Origin: Cellvibrio sp. PSBB006 | GTDB lineage: Bacteria > Pseudomonadota > Gammaproteobacteria > Pseudomonadales > Cellvibrionaceae | Direction of reading: 5' to 3' | Assembly (NCBI RefSeq): GCF_002162135.1 | Contig: NZ_CP021382.1 | Span: 4,090,001 to 4,154,000, forward strand | Length of the DNA: 64,000 bases | In this document: positions 37,976 through 47,231 of the stretch, in pieces | Layout: the number at the start of each line of letters is the position of its first letter | Numbering within the stretch: position 1 is the first letter of the stretch | The notes under the pieces: model-generated | Told to the model about the DNA's origin: nothing | Databases searched by the model: none | The model's input: only the letters and a program-made list of their open reading frames with translations | Made by a program: the position numbers and the translations under genes

Positions 37976-39883
37976 TTAGCTCGCAACGATCTTTTTTCCT
38001 GCCAGCAATGCCTGGCGGGCCATGATCGCCTGCTCAATGCCGGCGGCATCCAGCCCCTGATCAACCAGTTGTTGTTTTTGGCTGTCCTGCTCAACAAAGC
38101 GGTCACTGAACCCCAGGTGCAGGACCGGCATAACCACGCCGGCGCTGGCCAGATGCTCACTGACTGCTGCACCTGCGCCGCCGGCGATGACATTTTCTTC
38201 GAGCGTTACTAGCAGGCTGTGTTCGGCGGCCATACGCTCAATCAATTCAGTATCCAGCGGTTTTACAAAGCGCATATCACAAACACTGGCATTGAGCTTT
38301 TCGGCTGCCTGTAAGGCGCTTGCCAGCGAGGTGCCAAAGCTGAGAATCGCCACCTGTTTGCCTTCGCGTTTGATCAGACCTTTGCCGAGGGGTAAAGCCG
38401 TCATGGTGGCGTTAATAGCTGCGCCGGTGCCGGTGCCGCGCGGATAGCGCACAGCGGCGGGGCCGGGATGTTGGTAGGCCGTATAGAGCAGCTGGCGGCA
38501 TTCATTTTCATCGCTCGGTGCGGCGATTACCGTATTGGGAATACAGCGCAGGAAGCTGATATCAAAGGCACCGGCGTGGGTTGCACCGTCTTCGCCGACC
38601 ATGCCAGCGCGATCGATGGCAAAGGTCACATCGAGGTTTTGCAAGGCTACGTCGTGGATTAACTGATCGTATGCCCGCTGTAAAAAAGTGGAGTAAATCG
38701 CCACCACCGGCTTCTGGCCCTCGCAAGCGATACCGGCGGCCAGGGTTACCGCATGTTGTTCGGCAATGGCAACATCGTAAAACCGCTCGGGGAAATTCTG
38801 CGCAAACTCCACCATGCCTGAGCCTTCGCACATGGCGGGGGTAATACCGACCAGGCGTTCATCCTGTGCGGCCATATCACATAACCAGTCACCAAAGACT
38901 TGTTGGTATTTGGGCTTTACGGCGATGTTGGCGTTTTTGATAACTGTTTTTTTGGGTTCGATCTTGTTGAGCGCGTGATACCCCACCGGATCTTCCTCGG
39001 CAGGGCCAAAGCCCTTGCCCTTCTGGGTTATCACATGTAGCAGCTTGGGGCCTTTAACTTCGCGCAGGTTGCGCAGGTAGCGCACCAGACTGATGAGGTC
39101 ATGGCCATCGATGGGGCCGATATAGTTAAAGCCCATCTCTTCAAACAGGGTGCCGGGAGAGACAAAGCCCTTGAAGTGTTCTTCGGTGCGACGGGCAAAT
39201 TCCCAGGCCTGCGGGATTTTAGTGAGTACTTGCTTACTGCCTTCGCGCAGGGAGTTGTAAAACTTGCTGCCCCAGATCTTGGATAGATAGGTGGCCAATC
39301 CGCCCACATTGGGCGAGATCGACATATTGTTGTCATTGAGGATGACTAACATGTCGCTGTTGATGTGCGCCGTATGGTTCAGCGCCTCAAAAGCCATACC
39401 AGCGGTCATGGCACCATCGCCGATCACGGCAACACATTTGCGCTCGCTTTCGGCCATCTGACTGCCGATGGCCATGCCCAATGCGGCACTGATGGAGGTG
39501 CTGGAGTGGCCGACACCAAAGGTGTCGTAATCGCTTTCATCGCGCTTGGGAAAGCCCGATAAACCGCCGCCCTGACGCATGCTGTGCATCCGTTCGCGGC
39601 GGTTGGTGAGAATTTTGTGCGGGTAAGTCTGGTGGCCCACATCCCATACCAGGCGATCATCGGGAGTCTGGTAAACGTAATGCAGTGCTATGGTGAGTTC
39701 CACCACACCGAGGCCGGCACCAAAATGACCGCCGGTCTGGCCTACCGTATAAAGCAGGAACGCGCGCAGTTCTTCAGCCAGTTCGGGCAGTTGTTTTTCG
39801 TTGAGCGCACGCAGCTCCGCTGGAGAGTCAATGCTATCCAGAAGCGGGGTGGACGGTCGGCTGGTGGGTATCTCGTTAAACAT
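37976..39883 (-). CDS. dxs: 1-deoxy-D-xylulose-5-phosphate synthase
   Basis: 635 residues from the ATG at 39883; the frame is open upstream but without homology. Thiamine-diphosphate enzyme with the catalytic [15 protein letters not shown], the cofactor motif [15 protein letters not shown], and the transketolase-type domains 2 ([15 protein letters not shown]) and 3. It joins pyruvate and glyceraldehyde 3-phosphate in the first step of the non-mevalonate isoprenoid pathway. It follows ispA and xseB, the usual gammaproteobacterial order. Confidence 0.97.
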   Translation of the reverse strand: MFNEIPTSRPSTPLLDSIDSPAELRALNEKQLPELAEELRAFLLYTVGQTGGHFGAGLGVVELTIALHYVYQTPDDRLVWDVGHQTYPHKILTNRRERMHSMRQGGGLSGFPKRDESDYDTFGVGHSSTSISAALGMAIGSQMAESERKCVAVIGDGAMTAGMAFEALNHTAHINSDMLVILNDNNMSISPNVGGLATYLSKIWGSKFYNSLREGSKQVLTKIPQAWEFARRTEEHFKGFVSPGTLFEEMGFNYIGPIDGHDLISLVRYLRNLREVKGPKLLHVITQKGKGFGPAEEDPVGYHALNKIEPKKTVIKNANIAVKPKYQQVFGDWLCDMAAQDERLVGITPAMCEGSGMVEFAQNFPERFYDVAIAEQHAVTLAAGIACEGQKPVVAIYSTFLQRAYDQLIHDVALQNLDVTFAIDRAGMVGEDGATHAGAFDISFLRCIPNTVIAAPSDENECRQLLYTAYQHPGPAAVRYPRGTGTGAAINATMTALPLGKGLIKREGKQVAILSFGTSLASALQAAEKLNASVCDMRFVKPLDTELIERMAAEHSLLVTLEENVIAGGAGAAVSEHLASAGVVMPVLHLGFSDRFVEQDSQKQQLVDQGLDAAGIEQAIMARQALLAGKKIVAS

Positions 39884-40007
39884 TGACTGCCATCGGTTGG
39901 TCAAAATTGATCTTATATTACGCCGGTCAAAGGGCGACATTGTAGGCGGGCTGCGGCTCATTGCCTAGCGCCCGATTACATGCGTATTCCCAGATTAAGG
40001 CAGCGGT

Positions 40008-40910
40008 TTAGTGACTGCGTTCGATGATATACGCCGAAAGAGCCCGTAACGGCTGAGCCCGTTGATCAAATTCCGTCAGCGCCGCCAGAGCCTGCTGGTG
40101 CAATTCCCGTGCTTTGGCGCGTGCGTTATCCAACCCTAATAAAGACACGTAGGTAGGCTTGTTGCGTGCTATATCTGCGCCTTGCTGCTTGCCGAGAGTC
40201 GCGGTATCGGTAATAACGTCCAGGATGTCGTCCTGCACCTGAAACGCCAGCCCAATAGCGGCGGCATAGGTGCCAAGCGCGTGTAATCGTGGTTCATCTG
40301 CGCCACAGGCAATAGCACCCATGGCAACGCTTGCGCTAATTAATGCACCGGTCTTATGGCGGTGCATGGTTTCCAGTTGCGTTAAATCCAATTGATGGTT
40401 GACCGCAGCCAAATCAATGGATTGACCCAACACCATGCCACGTACCCCGGAGGCGCGGGTCAGCTGTTGCAGCAAGGTAATCTTGCAGGCATCGTCCAGG
40501 TGGGGTGCTTCACTGAGTAACTCAAACGCCAGGGTTTGCAGCGCATCACCGGCGAGGATGGCTGTAGCTTCATCAAAGGCAATATGGCAGGTGGGCTTGC
40601 CGCGCCGCAAATCATCGTCATCCATGGCGGGTAGGTCGTCATGAACGAGGCTGTAGGCATGAATACATTCGAGCGCGCAGGCGATGGTATCGAGAGAAGC
40701 CTGTTGTGCCGGGTTTAACGCGCCGCCGACCGCCAGTCCGCTGGCATAGACCAGGATGGGGCGCACGCGCTTGCCGCCATTGAACAGGCTGTAACGCATG
40801 GCGTCCCGCAAGCGTTCGCCGGCACCCATGGTGACAGGGAGCAGATTCTGCAAGGCGCTGTCGACACGATGGCGGCAATTGGCTACAAACTGACTGAAAT
40901 CGTCACTCAT
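40008..40910 (-). CDS. ispA: Farnesyl diphosphate synthase
   Basis: 300 residues with the first aspartate-rich motif [14 protein letters not shown] (Asp91 onward) and the second in FQVQDDILD. It condenses isopentenyl diphosphate with dimethylallyl and geranyl diphosphates to C15. It overlaps the stop of xseB by 4 bases and is 124 bases ahead of dxs, so precursor synthesis and chain elongation are co-expressed. Confidence 0.97.
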   Translation of the reverse strand: MSDDFSQFVANCRHRVDSALQNLLPVTMGAGERLRDAMRYSLFNGGKRVRPILVYASGLAVGGALNPAQQASLDTIACALECIHAYSLVHDDLPAMDDDDLRRGKPTCHIAFDEATAILAGDALQTLAFELLSEAPHLDDACKITLLQQLTRASGVRGMVLGQSIDLAAVNHQLDLTQLETMHRHKTGALISASVAMGAIACGADEPRLHALGTYAAAIGLAFQVQDDILDVITDTATLGKQQGADIARNKPTYVSLLGLDNARAKARELHQQALAALTEFDQRAQPLRALSAYIIERSH

Positions 40911-41152
40911 TCGTCGTCGCCTTGGGCGTCAAATGGCTCGAGGTTGATAACGCCCTGATTTTCCACCAATTTCTGTACCTGTTGCTCGGCGGCCGCCAGC
41001 CGTGCCTGGCAATCCCGTGTTAATTGGATGCCGGTTTCGAACGCTTTGAGGGACTCTTCCAGTGTCATGTCGCCCTGTTCCATCTTGTTAACCAGGGTTT
41101 CCAGCGCATTAAGGGACTGCTCAAAGTCTGCGCCTTTCTTTTTTACTGCCAT
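40907..41152 (-). CDS. xseB: Exodeoxyribonuclease VII small subunit
   Basis: 81 residues from the ATG at 41152, preceded by a weak ribosome-binding site; a longer frame to 41314 has no homology. It shows the family pattern [32 protein letters not shown] and a short coiled coil. The small subunit binds several-fold to XseA and makes active exonuclease VII, which degrades single-stranded DNA. First gene of the xseB-ispA-dxs operon. Confidence 0.96.
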   Translation of the reverse strand: MAVKKKGADFEQSLNALETLVNKMEQGDMTLEESLKAFETGIQLTRDCQARLAAAEQQVQKLVENQGVINLEPFDAQGDDE

Positions 41153-41304
41153 AGTCTGCTCCAAGGGTGGGGCTTTGTGGTTGCGTCGCATCGATTTATT
41201 AGGGGATATGGCGTCGCCTGCAAAGGGCGCGATTATAAACCCGGTCAGGACAACATGGCAGGAGTTTCTGGTGCCGTCTCCTGGCTGGCGAAAATCCGCT
41301 GCCG

Positions 41305-41322
41305 TGTGAGACATATCCTACA
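41305..41322 (+). promoter_or_regulatory. GacA-type upstream activating palindrome
   Basis: TGTGAGACATATCCTACA, an 18-base element that differs from the GacA site TGTAAG-N6-CTTACA at one position in each arm with identical 6-base spacing. It lies about 65 bases before the predicted start of the small RNA. Confidence 0.65.
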
Positions 41323-41379
41323 AAACTCTCCGCCAATGCCCACTGGCGCCTGACGTGCCGTTCAACAATAATGGCACCT

Positions 41380-41511
41380 GTTACGGACGCATACACACGG
41401 ACCTGTGTGGCAAGGATCAACAGGAGTTGCGCCATATATCAGCCTAAGGTAGGGCTCCCATCCTGTAAGACACAAACCCTCGCTGCCCCCCGCAGCGGGG
41501 GTTTATTTTTA
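41380..41511 (+). ncRNA. Candidate RsmY/RsmZ-like CsrA-binding small RNA
   Basis: About 130 bases with no reading frame. Four GGA motifs lie at 41385, 41399, 41414 and 41423. The second is in the loop of a CACAC/GTGTG hairpin and the fourth is an AGGA tetraloop on a CAAC/GTTG stem, the exact presentation that CsrA/RsmA proteins bind. A strong terminator closes it at 41474-41511, and a GacA-like site and a weak -10 (AATAAT at 41367) precede it. In pseudomonads such RNAs sequester RsmA when the GacS/GacA system is active. The 5' end is a prediction; no sequence-level family match could be tested. Confidence 0.68.
41474..41511 (+). terminator. Intrinsic terminator of the small RNA
   Basis: A 12-bp stem (AAACCCTCGCTG / CAGCGGGGGTTT, one T-G pair) around a C-rich loop and followed by TTTATTTTT. 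No protein gene on this strand ends before it, which argues that it ends an RNA gene. Confidence 0.9.
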
Positions 41512-41749
41512 TCACCGGTTTGCCAATCCATCCCTTCACCTCTATTATCGGTTTGCGCTGCTGTCTGTTTTGTGTTGAATAAGTGCGCATGAAATTATTT
41601 GCGCGACAGCAATTATGTTTTTTGTGATAAATAGAAAGCTTTTTCCACTTTATTCCGCCCGTTTGTCATTGTTCTTTCTCCATCTCCGGATTAGGCTGCG
41701 GCAGTTTAGCTGCTAAAGCTGAAGTCTTCACAATGCAAAGGGGGTTGCT

Positions 41750-42883
41750 ATGTACAGCAAGCTGGAATCGTTGCGCGGTGTTGCGGCGTGTCTTGTCTTA
41801 CTTTTCCATTCTCATTTTATTGTTGGAACCAAAAGCCTCGATTTTGTTAAAAACAGTTATCTGTTTGTGGATTTCTTTTTTATTTTATCCGGGTTTGTTT
41901 TGACGCTCGCCTATGCCGATAAAATCCGCCAGGGTTTGGCATTTCGTGAATACATCAGCCTGCGGCTCGGCCGAATTTACCCCTTACACTTGTTTATGCT
42001 CCTGGTATGGGTGCCTTATATTTTGGGCAAGCAGTACTTTATCAGTGCGGGTTATGGCGGCGTAGATCAGTTCGAACATAACAACGCCTACAGCTTTGTC
42101 AGTAATCTGTTTTTGGTGCACGCCATGGGGGTGCACGATTATTTGTCGTGGAATCATCCCAGTTGGAGTATCAGTGTAGAGTTTTTTACCTACATTGCGT
42201 TCTTCATTTTGTTGTTAACCCTTGATCGCAGCGGCAGCAGAATCTTTCCCTTGCTGATTATTATTCCCGGTTACGCCTTCCTCTTCAGTGTTAACCCGGC
42301 GGGACAGATGGATGGAACCTATGATTACGGCTTTATTCGCTGTATGTCAGCATTTTATTGCGGCGTGCTCTTGTATCGTTGGAAGGATGAGATTGCGCAG
42401 GGGTTGGCGCGTTTCAATATTCATGCACTGGAAATCGTCGCCGTTGCATTGACGGTGGCTGCGGTGTGTCTTGCGCATCGCGGCGACGGTTATCTTGCGA
42501 TGACATTGGCATCTTTCTGTTTGTTGCTGATGGTATTTGCCAGCCCTATTCATGGTCTTGTCGGGCGGCTATTGGACACGGCGCCGTTGCGCAGTATCGG
42601 ATTGTGGTCCTATTCCATCTACATGACTCATGACATCATTCTCTCGTTCTTTTCCAACCTGTATGAAATCGTGTTTAAGGCCGCCCCCAAAAATCTTGGG
42701 GTCTGGGCCGTGTTGATTAATATTGCCTTGATTCTATTAACCGTTCTGATTTCACGTTTTACCTACCTCTACGTGGAAAAATATTTTCGCGATAAGGTCA
42801 AAGGGCTGGTCAGTCGTAAAACGGATGAATTGCCGGTTCGGACTCCCGTCGGCGACGAAGCTGTTTTGCCACCCTCCAAATGA
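41750..42883 (+). CDS. Acyltransferase family 3 membrane protein (OafA-like)
   Basis: 377 residues with about ten hydrophobic helices. It starts YSKLESLRGVAACLVLLFHS, the signature of acyltransferase 3 proteins, including the His and Arg thought to be catalytic, followed by FFFILSGFVLTL and WSISVEFFTYI. These inner-membrane enzymes O-acetylate cell-surface sugars such as lipopolysaccharide or exopolysaccharide. It lies alone, so its target is unknown. A C-rich terminator 240 bases upstream belongs to the small RNA. Confidence 0.9.
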   Translation: MYSKLESLRGVAACLVLLFHSHFIVGTKSLDFVKNSYLFVDFFFILSGFVLTLAYADKIRQGLAFREYISLRLGRIYPLHLFMLLVWVPYILGKQYFISAGYGGVDQFEHNNAYSFVSNLFLVHAMGVHDYLSWNHPSWSISVEFFTYIAFFILLLTLDRSGSRIFPLLIIIPGYAFLFSVNPAGQMDGTYDYGFIRCMSAFYCGVLLYRWKDEIAQGLARFNIHALEIVAVALTVAAVCLAHRGDGYLAMTLASFCLLLMVFASPIHGLVGRLLDTAPLRSIGLWSYSIYMTHDIILSFFSNLYEIVFKAAPKNLGVWAVLINIALILLTVLISRFTYLYVEKYFRDKVKGLVSRKTDELPVRTPVGDEAVLPPSK

Positions 42884-42931
42884 ATAAAGGGTGGTAACTT
42901 TTTCGCGCAAAAATTTTTATCCCGCCAGTTA

Positions 42932-42970
42932 ACTGGAGAGAGCTTTTTTCTGCTTTCTCCAGTATTCTTT
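42932..42970 (+). terminator. Intrinsic terminator after the acyltransferase gene
   Basis: Stem ACTGGAGAGAGC / GCTTTCTCCAGT (one G-T pair), a T-rich loop, then ATTCTTTT. Confidence 0.8.
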
Positions 42971-43134
42971 TATCAAGTCAAATGTGACAATCTCATCAAT
43001 GTATAGCTAAAAGATCATAAAACCGCTCAAGGGCGATAGCGTTTGTCATAAAAACGTAGTAAAAGCAGTAGTAGCGTATCGATGTTCGAGTGGTAGTTTC
43101 TGGTTTTGTCCGGTTCTCTACGATGGAGGTGTCG

Positions 43135-43695
43135 ATGGAAGCACGAATATTGCGGCTCAATACGGCGGGTCAACCGATCGAGTGGCTGCATTGGCAAGAA
43201 GCTGTGTGTCTTTATGCGCGCGACCTGGTGGCCTGGAGCCTGGGTGGTTTTGTTCGCCGTGTTCACGGCGGGCATTCCCGGCTGACAGGTTTGCAGACCT
43301 ACATGGATTTGCCAGCCATTATTGCCTGTGGCGGCAATCGTCTTGCGCGTATGCGTTTAATTCCCCCGTTGACCAATGCAGCCTTGTTTGCGCGCGATCA
43401 TTATCAATGTCTGTACTGCGGGCGTTCCTTTACCTATGGACAGCTGTCCCGTGACCATGTGCACCCCTTGAGTCGTGGTGGCAAAGACAAGTGGAATAAT
43501 GTGGTAGCCGCATGCAAACGCTGTAATCAGCATAAAGGCAATCGGTTATTGACCGAAGTGAATATGGAATTGCTGGCTTTGCCTTTTTGCCCCAATACGG
43601 CGGAGTATCTGGCGCTGATCAACAGCGAGCGGATTCGCGGCGACCAGATGGAGTTCTTGCGTCCGCAATTCAGTACGCGGCGCAACTGGCAGTAG
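43135..43695 (+). CDS. HNH endonuclease
   Basis: 186 residues from the ATG at 43135, five bases after a GGAGG site; an upstream in-frame start is unsupported. A C-terminal HNH domain has zinc pair CLYCG, the catalytic SRDHVHPLSRGG, the KWNNVVAAC and a second zinc pair CKRC. The N-terminal half (RILRLNTAGQPIEWLHWQEA) is typical of stand-alone HNH proteins widely found in proteobacteria, whose role is uncertain. No phage or restriction genes are near, so a housekeeping role is more likely than defence. Confidence 0.9.
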   Translation: MEARILRLNTAGQPIEWLHWQEAVCLYARDLVAWSLGGFVRRVHGGHSRLTGLQTYMDLPAIIACGGNRLARMRLIPPLTNAALFARDHYQCLYCGRSFTYGQLSRDHVHPLSRGGKDKWNNVVAACKRCNQHKGNRLLTEVNMELLALPFCPNTAEYLALINSERIRGDQMEFLRPQFSTRRNWQ

Positions 43696-43853
43696 TCCCG
43701 GTTTCGCTCGATGTTTACGGGTTGCTTTGTGTGATGGCAAATGCGCATCACCGGTTTTTTACCCCCTTCTGTAAGCTAACGTAAAGTCATTGTCCTGTCG
43801 TCCATCCCCCCAGTAGAATCCTTGTGTCAATAACAATCACAAGGTCACTGCCT

Positions 43854-44813
43854 ATGTCCTCTTCGTCAGACTTTTCCCTCTCCCGCCGACACTTTCTTGT
43901 TGCATCAGCGGGGCTTATTGGTAGTGCATCTCTGGGTATCGCTACCCTGGACGCGGTTGCTGCACCGGCCTTTGATTTTGAGATTTCCCTGGCGCAGTGG
44001 TCCTTGCACAAGGCGTTATTTGCCGGCGAGATCAAGGCGCTGGATTTTCCGGTTGTTGCGCGCAAAACCTATGACATAGGCGCGGTGGAATACGTCAACC
44101 AATTTTTTATGGACAAAGCCAAAGACCAAACGTTTTTGCGACAACTCAAACAACGCGCCGAAGATAATGGTGTGGTGAACTCCCTGATTATGATTGACGG
44201 TGAGCCAGAGATGGCATCTGCCGATAAACAAATTCGTGCTGCCGCTATTGAGGGGCATAAGAAATGGATTGAAGCGGCAAGATATCTTGACTGCACTGCC
44301 ATACGTATCAACTTGCATGGTGAGGGAACAGAAGCTGAATGGAAAAAGCACTCCACCGAAACACTGCGCGCCTTGTGTGAGTTCTCGGACGATTTCAATA
44401 TCAATATTCTGGTAGAAAACCATGGTGGTTTTTCTTCCGATGCAAAATTACTGACCGATGTGATGCGCGCCGTTGATCACTCGCGGTGCGGTACCATGCC
44501 GGACTTCGGTAATTTTTGTGTTCGTCGTCGCGATGGTGATATGTGGGAATCCCCTTGCGTTGAACAATATGATATCTACAAAGGCGTGGCGGAATTGATG
44601 CCTTATGCCGGCGCTGTGAGTGCCAAAAGTTTTGACTTTGATGAGCAAGGCAATGAAAGCAGTATCGACTTTCGGGCCATGTTAAAGCTGGTGAAGGCGG
44701 CTAATTATCAGGGATACGTTGGCATCGAATACGAAGGCAATAAATTAAGTGAAGAGGCCGGTATTCGCGCAACTAAAAAATTACTTGATACGATTCGTGC
44801 CGAGATGGCTTGA
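43854..44813 (+). CDS. Tat-exported sugar isomerase/epimerase-like TIM-barrel protein
   Basis: 319 residues from the ATG at 43854. The leader has a twin-arginine motif (SRRHFLVAS) and an Ala-rich hydrophobic region ending AVAAPA, so the protein is folded before export. The mature part is an AP-endonuclease-2-like TIM barrel with metal ligands in NILVENHGG (Glu, His), MPDFGNF, and VGIEYEGN (Glu). Exported relatives act on keto-sugars; substrate is unknown. It is unlike the cytoplasmic TIM-barrel protein at 21520. A terminator follows. Confidence 0.88.
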   Translation: MSSSSDFSLSRRHFLVASAGLIGSASLGIATLDAVAAPAFDFEISLAQWSLHKALFAGEIKALDFPVVARKTYDIGAVEYVNQFFMDKAKDQTFLRQLKQRAEDNGVVNSLIMIDGEPEMASADKQIRAAAIEGHKKWIEAARYLDCTAIRINLHGEGTEAEWKKHSTETLRALCEFSDDFNINILVENHGGFSSDAKLLTDVMRAVDHSRCGTMPDFGNFCVRRRDGDMWESPCVEQYDIYKGVAELMPYAGAVSAKSFDFDEQGNESSIDFRAMLKLVKAANYQGYVGIEYEGNKLSEEAGIRATKKLLDTIRAEMA

Positions 44814-44823
44814 TCGCAAACCC

Positions 44824-44855
44824 AGGCGTCTGTTTAGTTAACAGGCGCCTGTTTT
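44824..44855. terminator. Hairpin between convergent genes
   Basis: An 11-bp stem (AGGCGTCTGTT / AACAGGCGCCT, one T-G pair) with a TAGTT loop and a GTTTT tail on the plus strand, ending the exported TIM-barrel gene. Confidence 0.75.
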
Positions 44856-44861
44856 GCCAAC

Positions 44862-45602
44862 TCAATGACAACAGGCATCCTTAGTCGGTTGAGCATCTTC
44901 ATATTCATCGTGAAGCCGCATCCAGTCCATAATCTCATCCTCATTGCGGCCCTTTGGCGTGAGATCCAGAAAATTATACGTATTAATCAGAATGTCACCG
45001 CCGCGCGCGTAAGCGGAATAGGTGTGAAAAATATTGCCTTCATTATCTTTATAAAACACGCTGACACCAGGCCCCTCACCGGGTTCGCCCTCTTGCTCTT
45101 CATAGTTGTAATACATCTTACCCGCGGTTATGTCGGCTTCACTGGGGCTGACATGGTAATCGTAGTTAAAGTCACTGCCGAAAGAGGAAACCCATTTGAA
45201 TTGCCAGCCCATGCGTTGCTTAAATGCCTGAAATTCCTGCCAGGGCGCACGTGATACCGCGAGCAAGGTGACATCGTGATGGGGGAGATGCAAGTTGGGC
45301 CCGTCAAAATGGTCAGCTAAAAACGAGCAGCCATCACACCCCTGCTCCCAGCCGGGGGCAAACATAAAATGGTACACAATTAATTGGCTGCGCCCGTTGA
45401 ACAAATCGCTCAGGGTTTCCTTGCCTTGTGAGCTCTCGAATATGTATTCCTTGTCAACCTTTACCCAAGGCAAGGCCCGTCGCTCGGCGCTCAACTGATC
45501 GCGAAAATGTGTAAATTCTTTTTCCTTTTGCAGATGCGCTTTACGCGCGACTAACCATGCTTCACGGGATACCACTTGCGGATGTTTGATGTTGTCGGTC
45601 AT
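44862..45602 (-). CDS. DUF899 thioredoxin-like protein
   Basis: 246 residues from the ATG at 45602, seven bases after AGGAG. DUF899 proteins have a thioredoxin fold; here the N-terminal VSREAWLVARKAHLQKEKEF, FAPGWEQGCDGCSF with a CxxC-like pair, and VSVFYKDNEGNIFHTYS are clear. They are common beside YCII-type proteins and ECF sigma factors and may act in oxidative or chemical stress (inference). It is the last gene of the row that starts at 47086. Confidence 0.9.
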   Translation of the reverse strand: MTDNIKHPQVVSREAWLVARKAHLQKEKEFTHFRDQLSAERRALPWVKVDKEYIFESSQGKETLSDLFNGRSQLIVYHFMFAPGWEQGCDGCSFLADHFDGPNLHLPHHDVTLLAVSRAPWQEFQAFKQRMGWQFKWVSSFGSDFNYDYHVSPSEADITAGKMYYNYEEQEGEPGEGPGVSVFYKDNEGNIFHTYSAYARGGDILINTYNFLDLTPKGRNEDEIMDWMRLHDEYEDAQPTKDACCH

Positions 45603-45637
45603 GATCATTCTCCTGCTGAAAATGAATTGCTGAAACA

Positions 45638-46144
45638 TTACCTGGTTTTAACGGGTAACCAGAGTTCAATATCACCGGTACCTGTCTGCGGATTAAACGT
45701 GTCACCGTAACGCTCAATAAAATGCACCATGCCTGGGCCGCCAGCTGCGTGGACATAACCCGATGCAGGCAGCCATTGATCAAAAATGTTATGGATAGTT
45801 TGGCGCAATTGCGACACATGTTGATGATGAGTAAATATGGCGTATTGTTGCTCCGGTAGCATTACCTCAGACCATTCTGTTGGCACACCGGATCGATCTC
45901 CAATTTCCATGCCGGCCAGATAATCAAAACAGCTATTACTGTCATCGACACGGATACATAAGCCATAATCTGCGTTGCCAACTTGTGATGACACTTTACC
46001 CAGATGCGGTGCAAGTTGTTGCCACAGTTCGGGTATTTTTTGCGCGGCCTTATCATCAAGCCGAAGACGTAAGCCCGCAATACGCATAGTGCTTTTCTGT
46101 TCAAAGCGTGCAGGTTTTATGGACGTCGCTGAAGGCATTGTCAT
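45638..46144 (-). CDS. GyrI-like / AraC effector-binding domain protein
   Basis: 168 residues of the stand-alone GyrI-like (SOUL-type small-molecule binding) family: AGLRLRLDDKAAQKIPELWQ, YGLCIRVDDS, MEIGDRSGVPTEW and a C-terminal DIELWLPV strand. These bind hydrophobic or cationic small molecules and can hydrolyse or sequester them. It lies 29 bases after the YCII gene and 35 before the DUF899 gene, in one probable transcript with both. Confidence 0.88.
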   Translation of the reverse strand: MTMPSATSIKPARFEQKSTMRIAGLRLRLDDKAAQKIPELWQQLAPHLGKVSSQVGNADYGLCIRVDDSNSCFDYLAGMEIGDRSGVPTEWSEVMLPEQQYAIFTHHQHVSQLRQTIHNIFDQWLPASGYVHAAGGPGMVHFIERYGDTFNPQTGTGDIELWLPVKTR

Positions 46145-46173
46145 ATCGTATTCCTGAGCTTGTAACAGCCTGA

Positions 46174-46530
46174 TTAATCAGGCTGCAATTCGCGAATGGG
46201 TCGAATCTCAATGCTGCCGAGCCGTGCAGGTGGAATCTTGCCTGCTAGCTGAATCACCTGGTCGAGATTCTCGGCTTCCAATAAATAAAAGCCAGCCAAT
46301 TGCTCTTTTGTCTCGGCGAAGGGACCATCGGTAACATGTGGCCTGCCATCGCGAACACGTAAGGTGGCCGCTGTATTGACTGGTTGCAGCGCATTACCTC
46401 CAAGAAAGTGGCCTGTGCTACGCAGATTGTCACCGCAGGCAATACATTCCTTGTTGAGTGACTCCCATTCTTGCGGAGACATGGCATTGATAACATTTTC
46501 ATCGTAGTAAACGAGACAAAGGTATTTCAT
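46174..46530 (-). CDS. YCII-related DGPF-domain protein (first copy)
   Basis: 118 residues starting MKYLCLVYYDE at the ATG at 46530 (AGGAC site before it). It carries the DGPF signature in HVTDGPFAETKEQLAGFYL and the C-terminal RPIREL strand. Such proteins are the standard partners of ECF42 sigma factors; their biochemical role is not known. A paralogue lies at 47821. It lies downstream of the SnoaL-like gene with a 121-base gap, and before the GyrI-like gene. Confidence 0.93.
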   Translation of the reverse strand: MKYLCLVYYDENVINAMSPQEWESLNKECIACGDNLRSTGHFLGGNALQPVNTAATLRVRDGRPHVTDGPFAETKEQLAGFYLLEAENLDQVIQLAGKIPPARLGSIEIRPIRELQPD

Positions 46531-46651
46531 AAAATGTCCTGTAATTTGATCGATAGCCATTGCAGGCTGGTAGTTTGTTTTGAATCAATATCAATGTGCA
46601 TGGCTTAAAAAACATAAGCCTGATTTTCTGGAATGCCTTTTATCCCGTTGT

Positions 46652-47086
46652 TCAAGGTGTTGCATCAAACAACACTTTGCCGCTTTCCATATCAAACGGA
46701 CTGGAAAAGTGTTCGTGGATCACGAGCCATTGACCATTCATTTTGCGATAGCCACGCGTTACGCGCATCCAGGAAAATTGCTCGTTGCCCTGATCATCGT
46801 AGCCGCCGCACCGGGCCAGATTGTAGCTGAATGCGATACTGCCTTCGGTATGGATAACCAGATCGCGTGCTTCGTAAATCATGCCGTGTGGTGCAAATTC
46901 CATGCAGGCATGCCAGTGGTCGGTATAGGCTTTCTTGCCGACGAATTGCAGCTTCATTACCGCATCATAAGCGACGAGGTTGTCGGCGTAGTGTTTGACG
47001 ATCTCGTCGACCTTGCCGGTGCGCATGGCGGCTTCCCATTGTTCAATGCTGGCGCGGATTTCGATTTCTTCGTTGGACGTGGACAT
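46652..47086 (-). CDS. SnoaL/NTF2-like (DUF4440-type) protein
   Basis: 144 residues, a single NTF2-like fold: IEIRASIEQWEAAMRTG, DEIVKHYADNLVAYD, and GSIAFSYN followed by WMRVTRGYRKMNGQWLVIHE. A clear GGAG site precedes the ATG. NTF2-like folds bind or isomerise small organic molecules. It is the first gene after one of the two TGTCGA promoter sites, so it and the following three genes are a likely sigma-factor target operon. Confidence 0.9.
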   Translation of the reverse strand: MSTSNEEIEIRASIEQWEAAMRTGKVDEIVKHYADNLVAYDAVMKLQFVGKKAYTDHWHACMEFAPHGMIYEARDLVIHTEGSIAFSYNLARCGGYDDQGNEQFSWMRVTRGYRKMNGQWLVIHEHFSSPFDMESGKVLFDATP

Positions 47087-47133
47087 ATTGGTTCTCCTTT
47101 AATCGTTGATGCGTCATTAGTCATTAGTCATTA

Positions 47134-47160
47134 GTCGATTAAGAGCTGGTCGTATCGACA
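47134..47160 (-). promoter_or_regulatory. ECF42-type promoter, site B
   Basis: On the minus strand TGTCGA (47160-47155), 17 bases, CGAC (47137-47134), 47 bases before the SnoaL-like start codon. It matches the other site in the cluster exactly in both boxes and in spacing. Confidence 0.7.
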
Positions 47161-47231
47161 CAAGATGTTTTTTTCATGCTATGGCGATTCGTCCTGCTGC
47201 TCAATCCCTGTCATTCTGCTGACAGTGTTGA

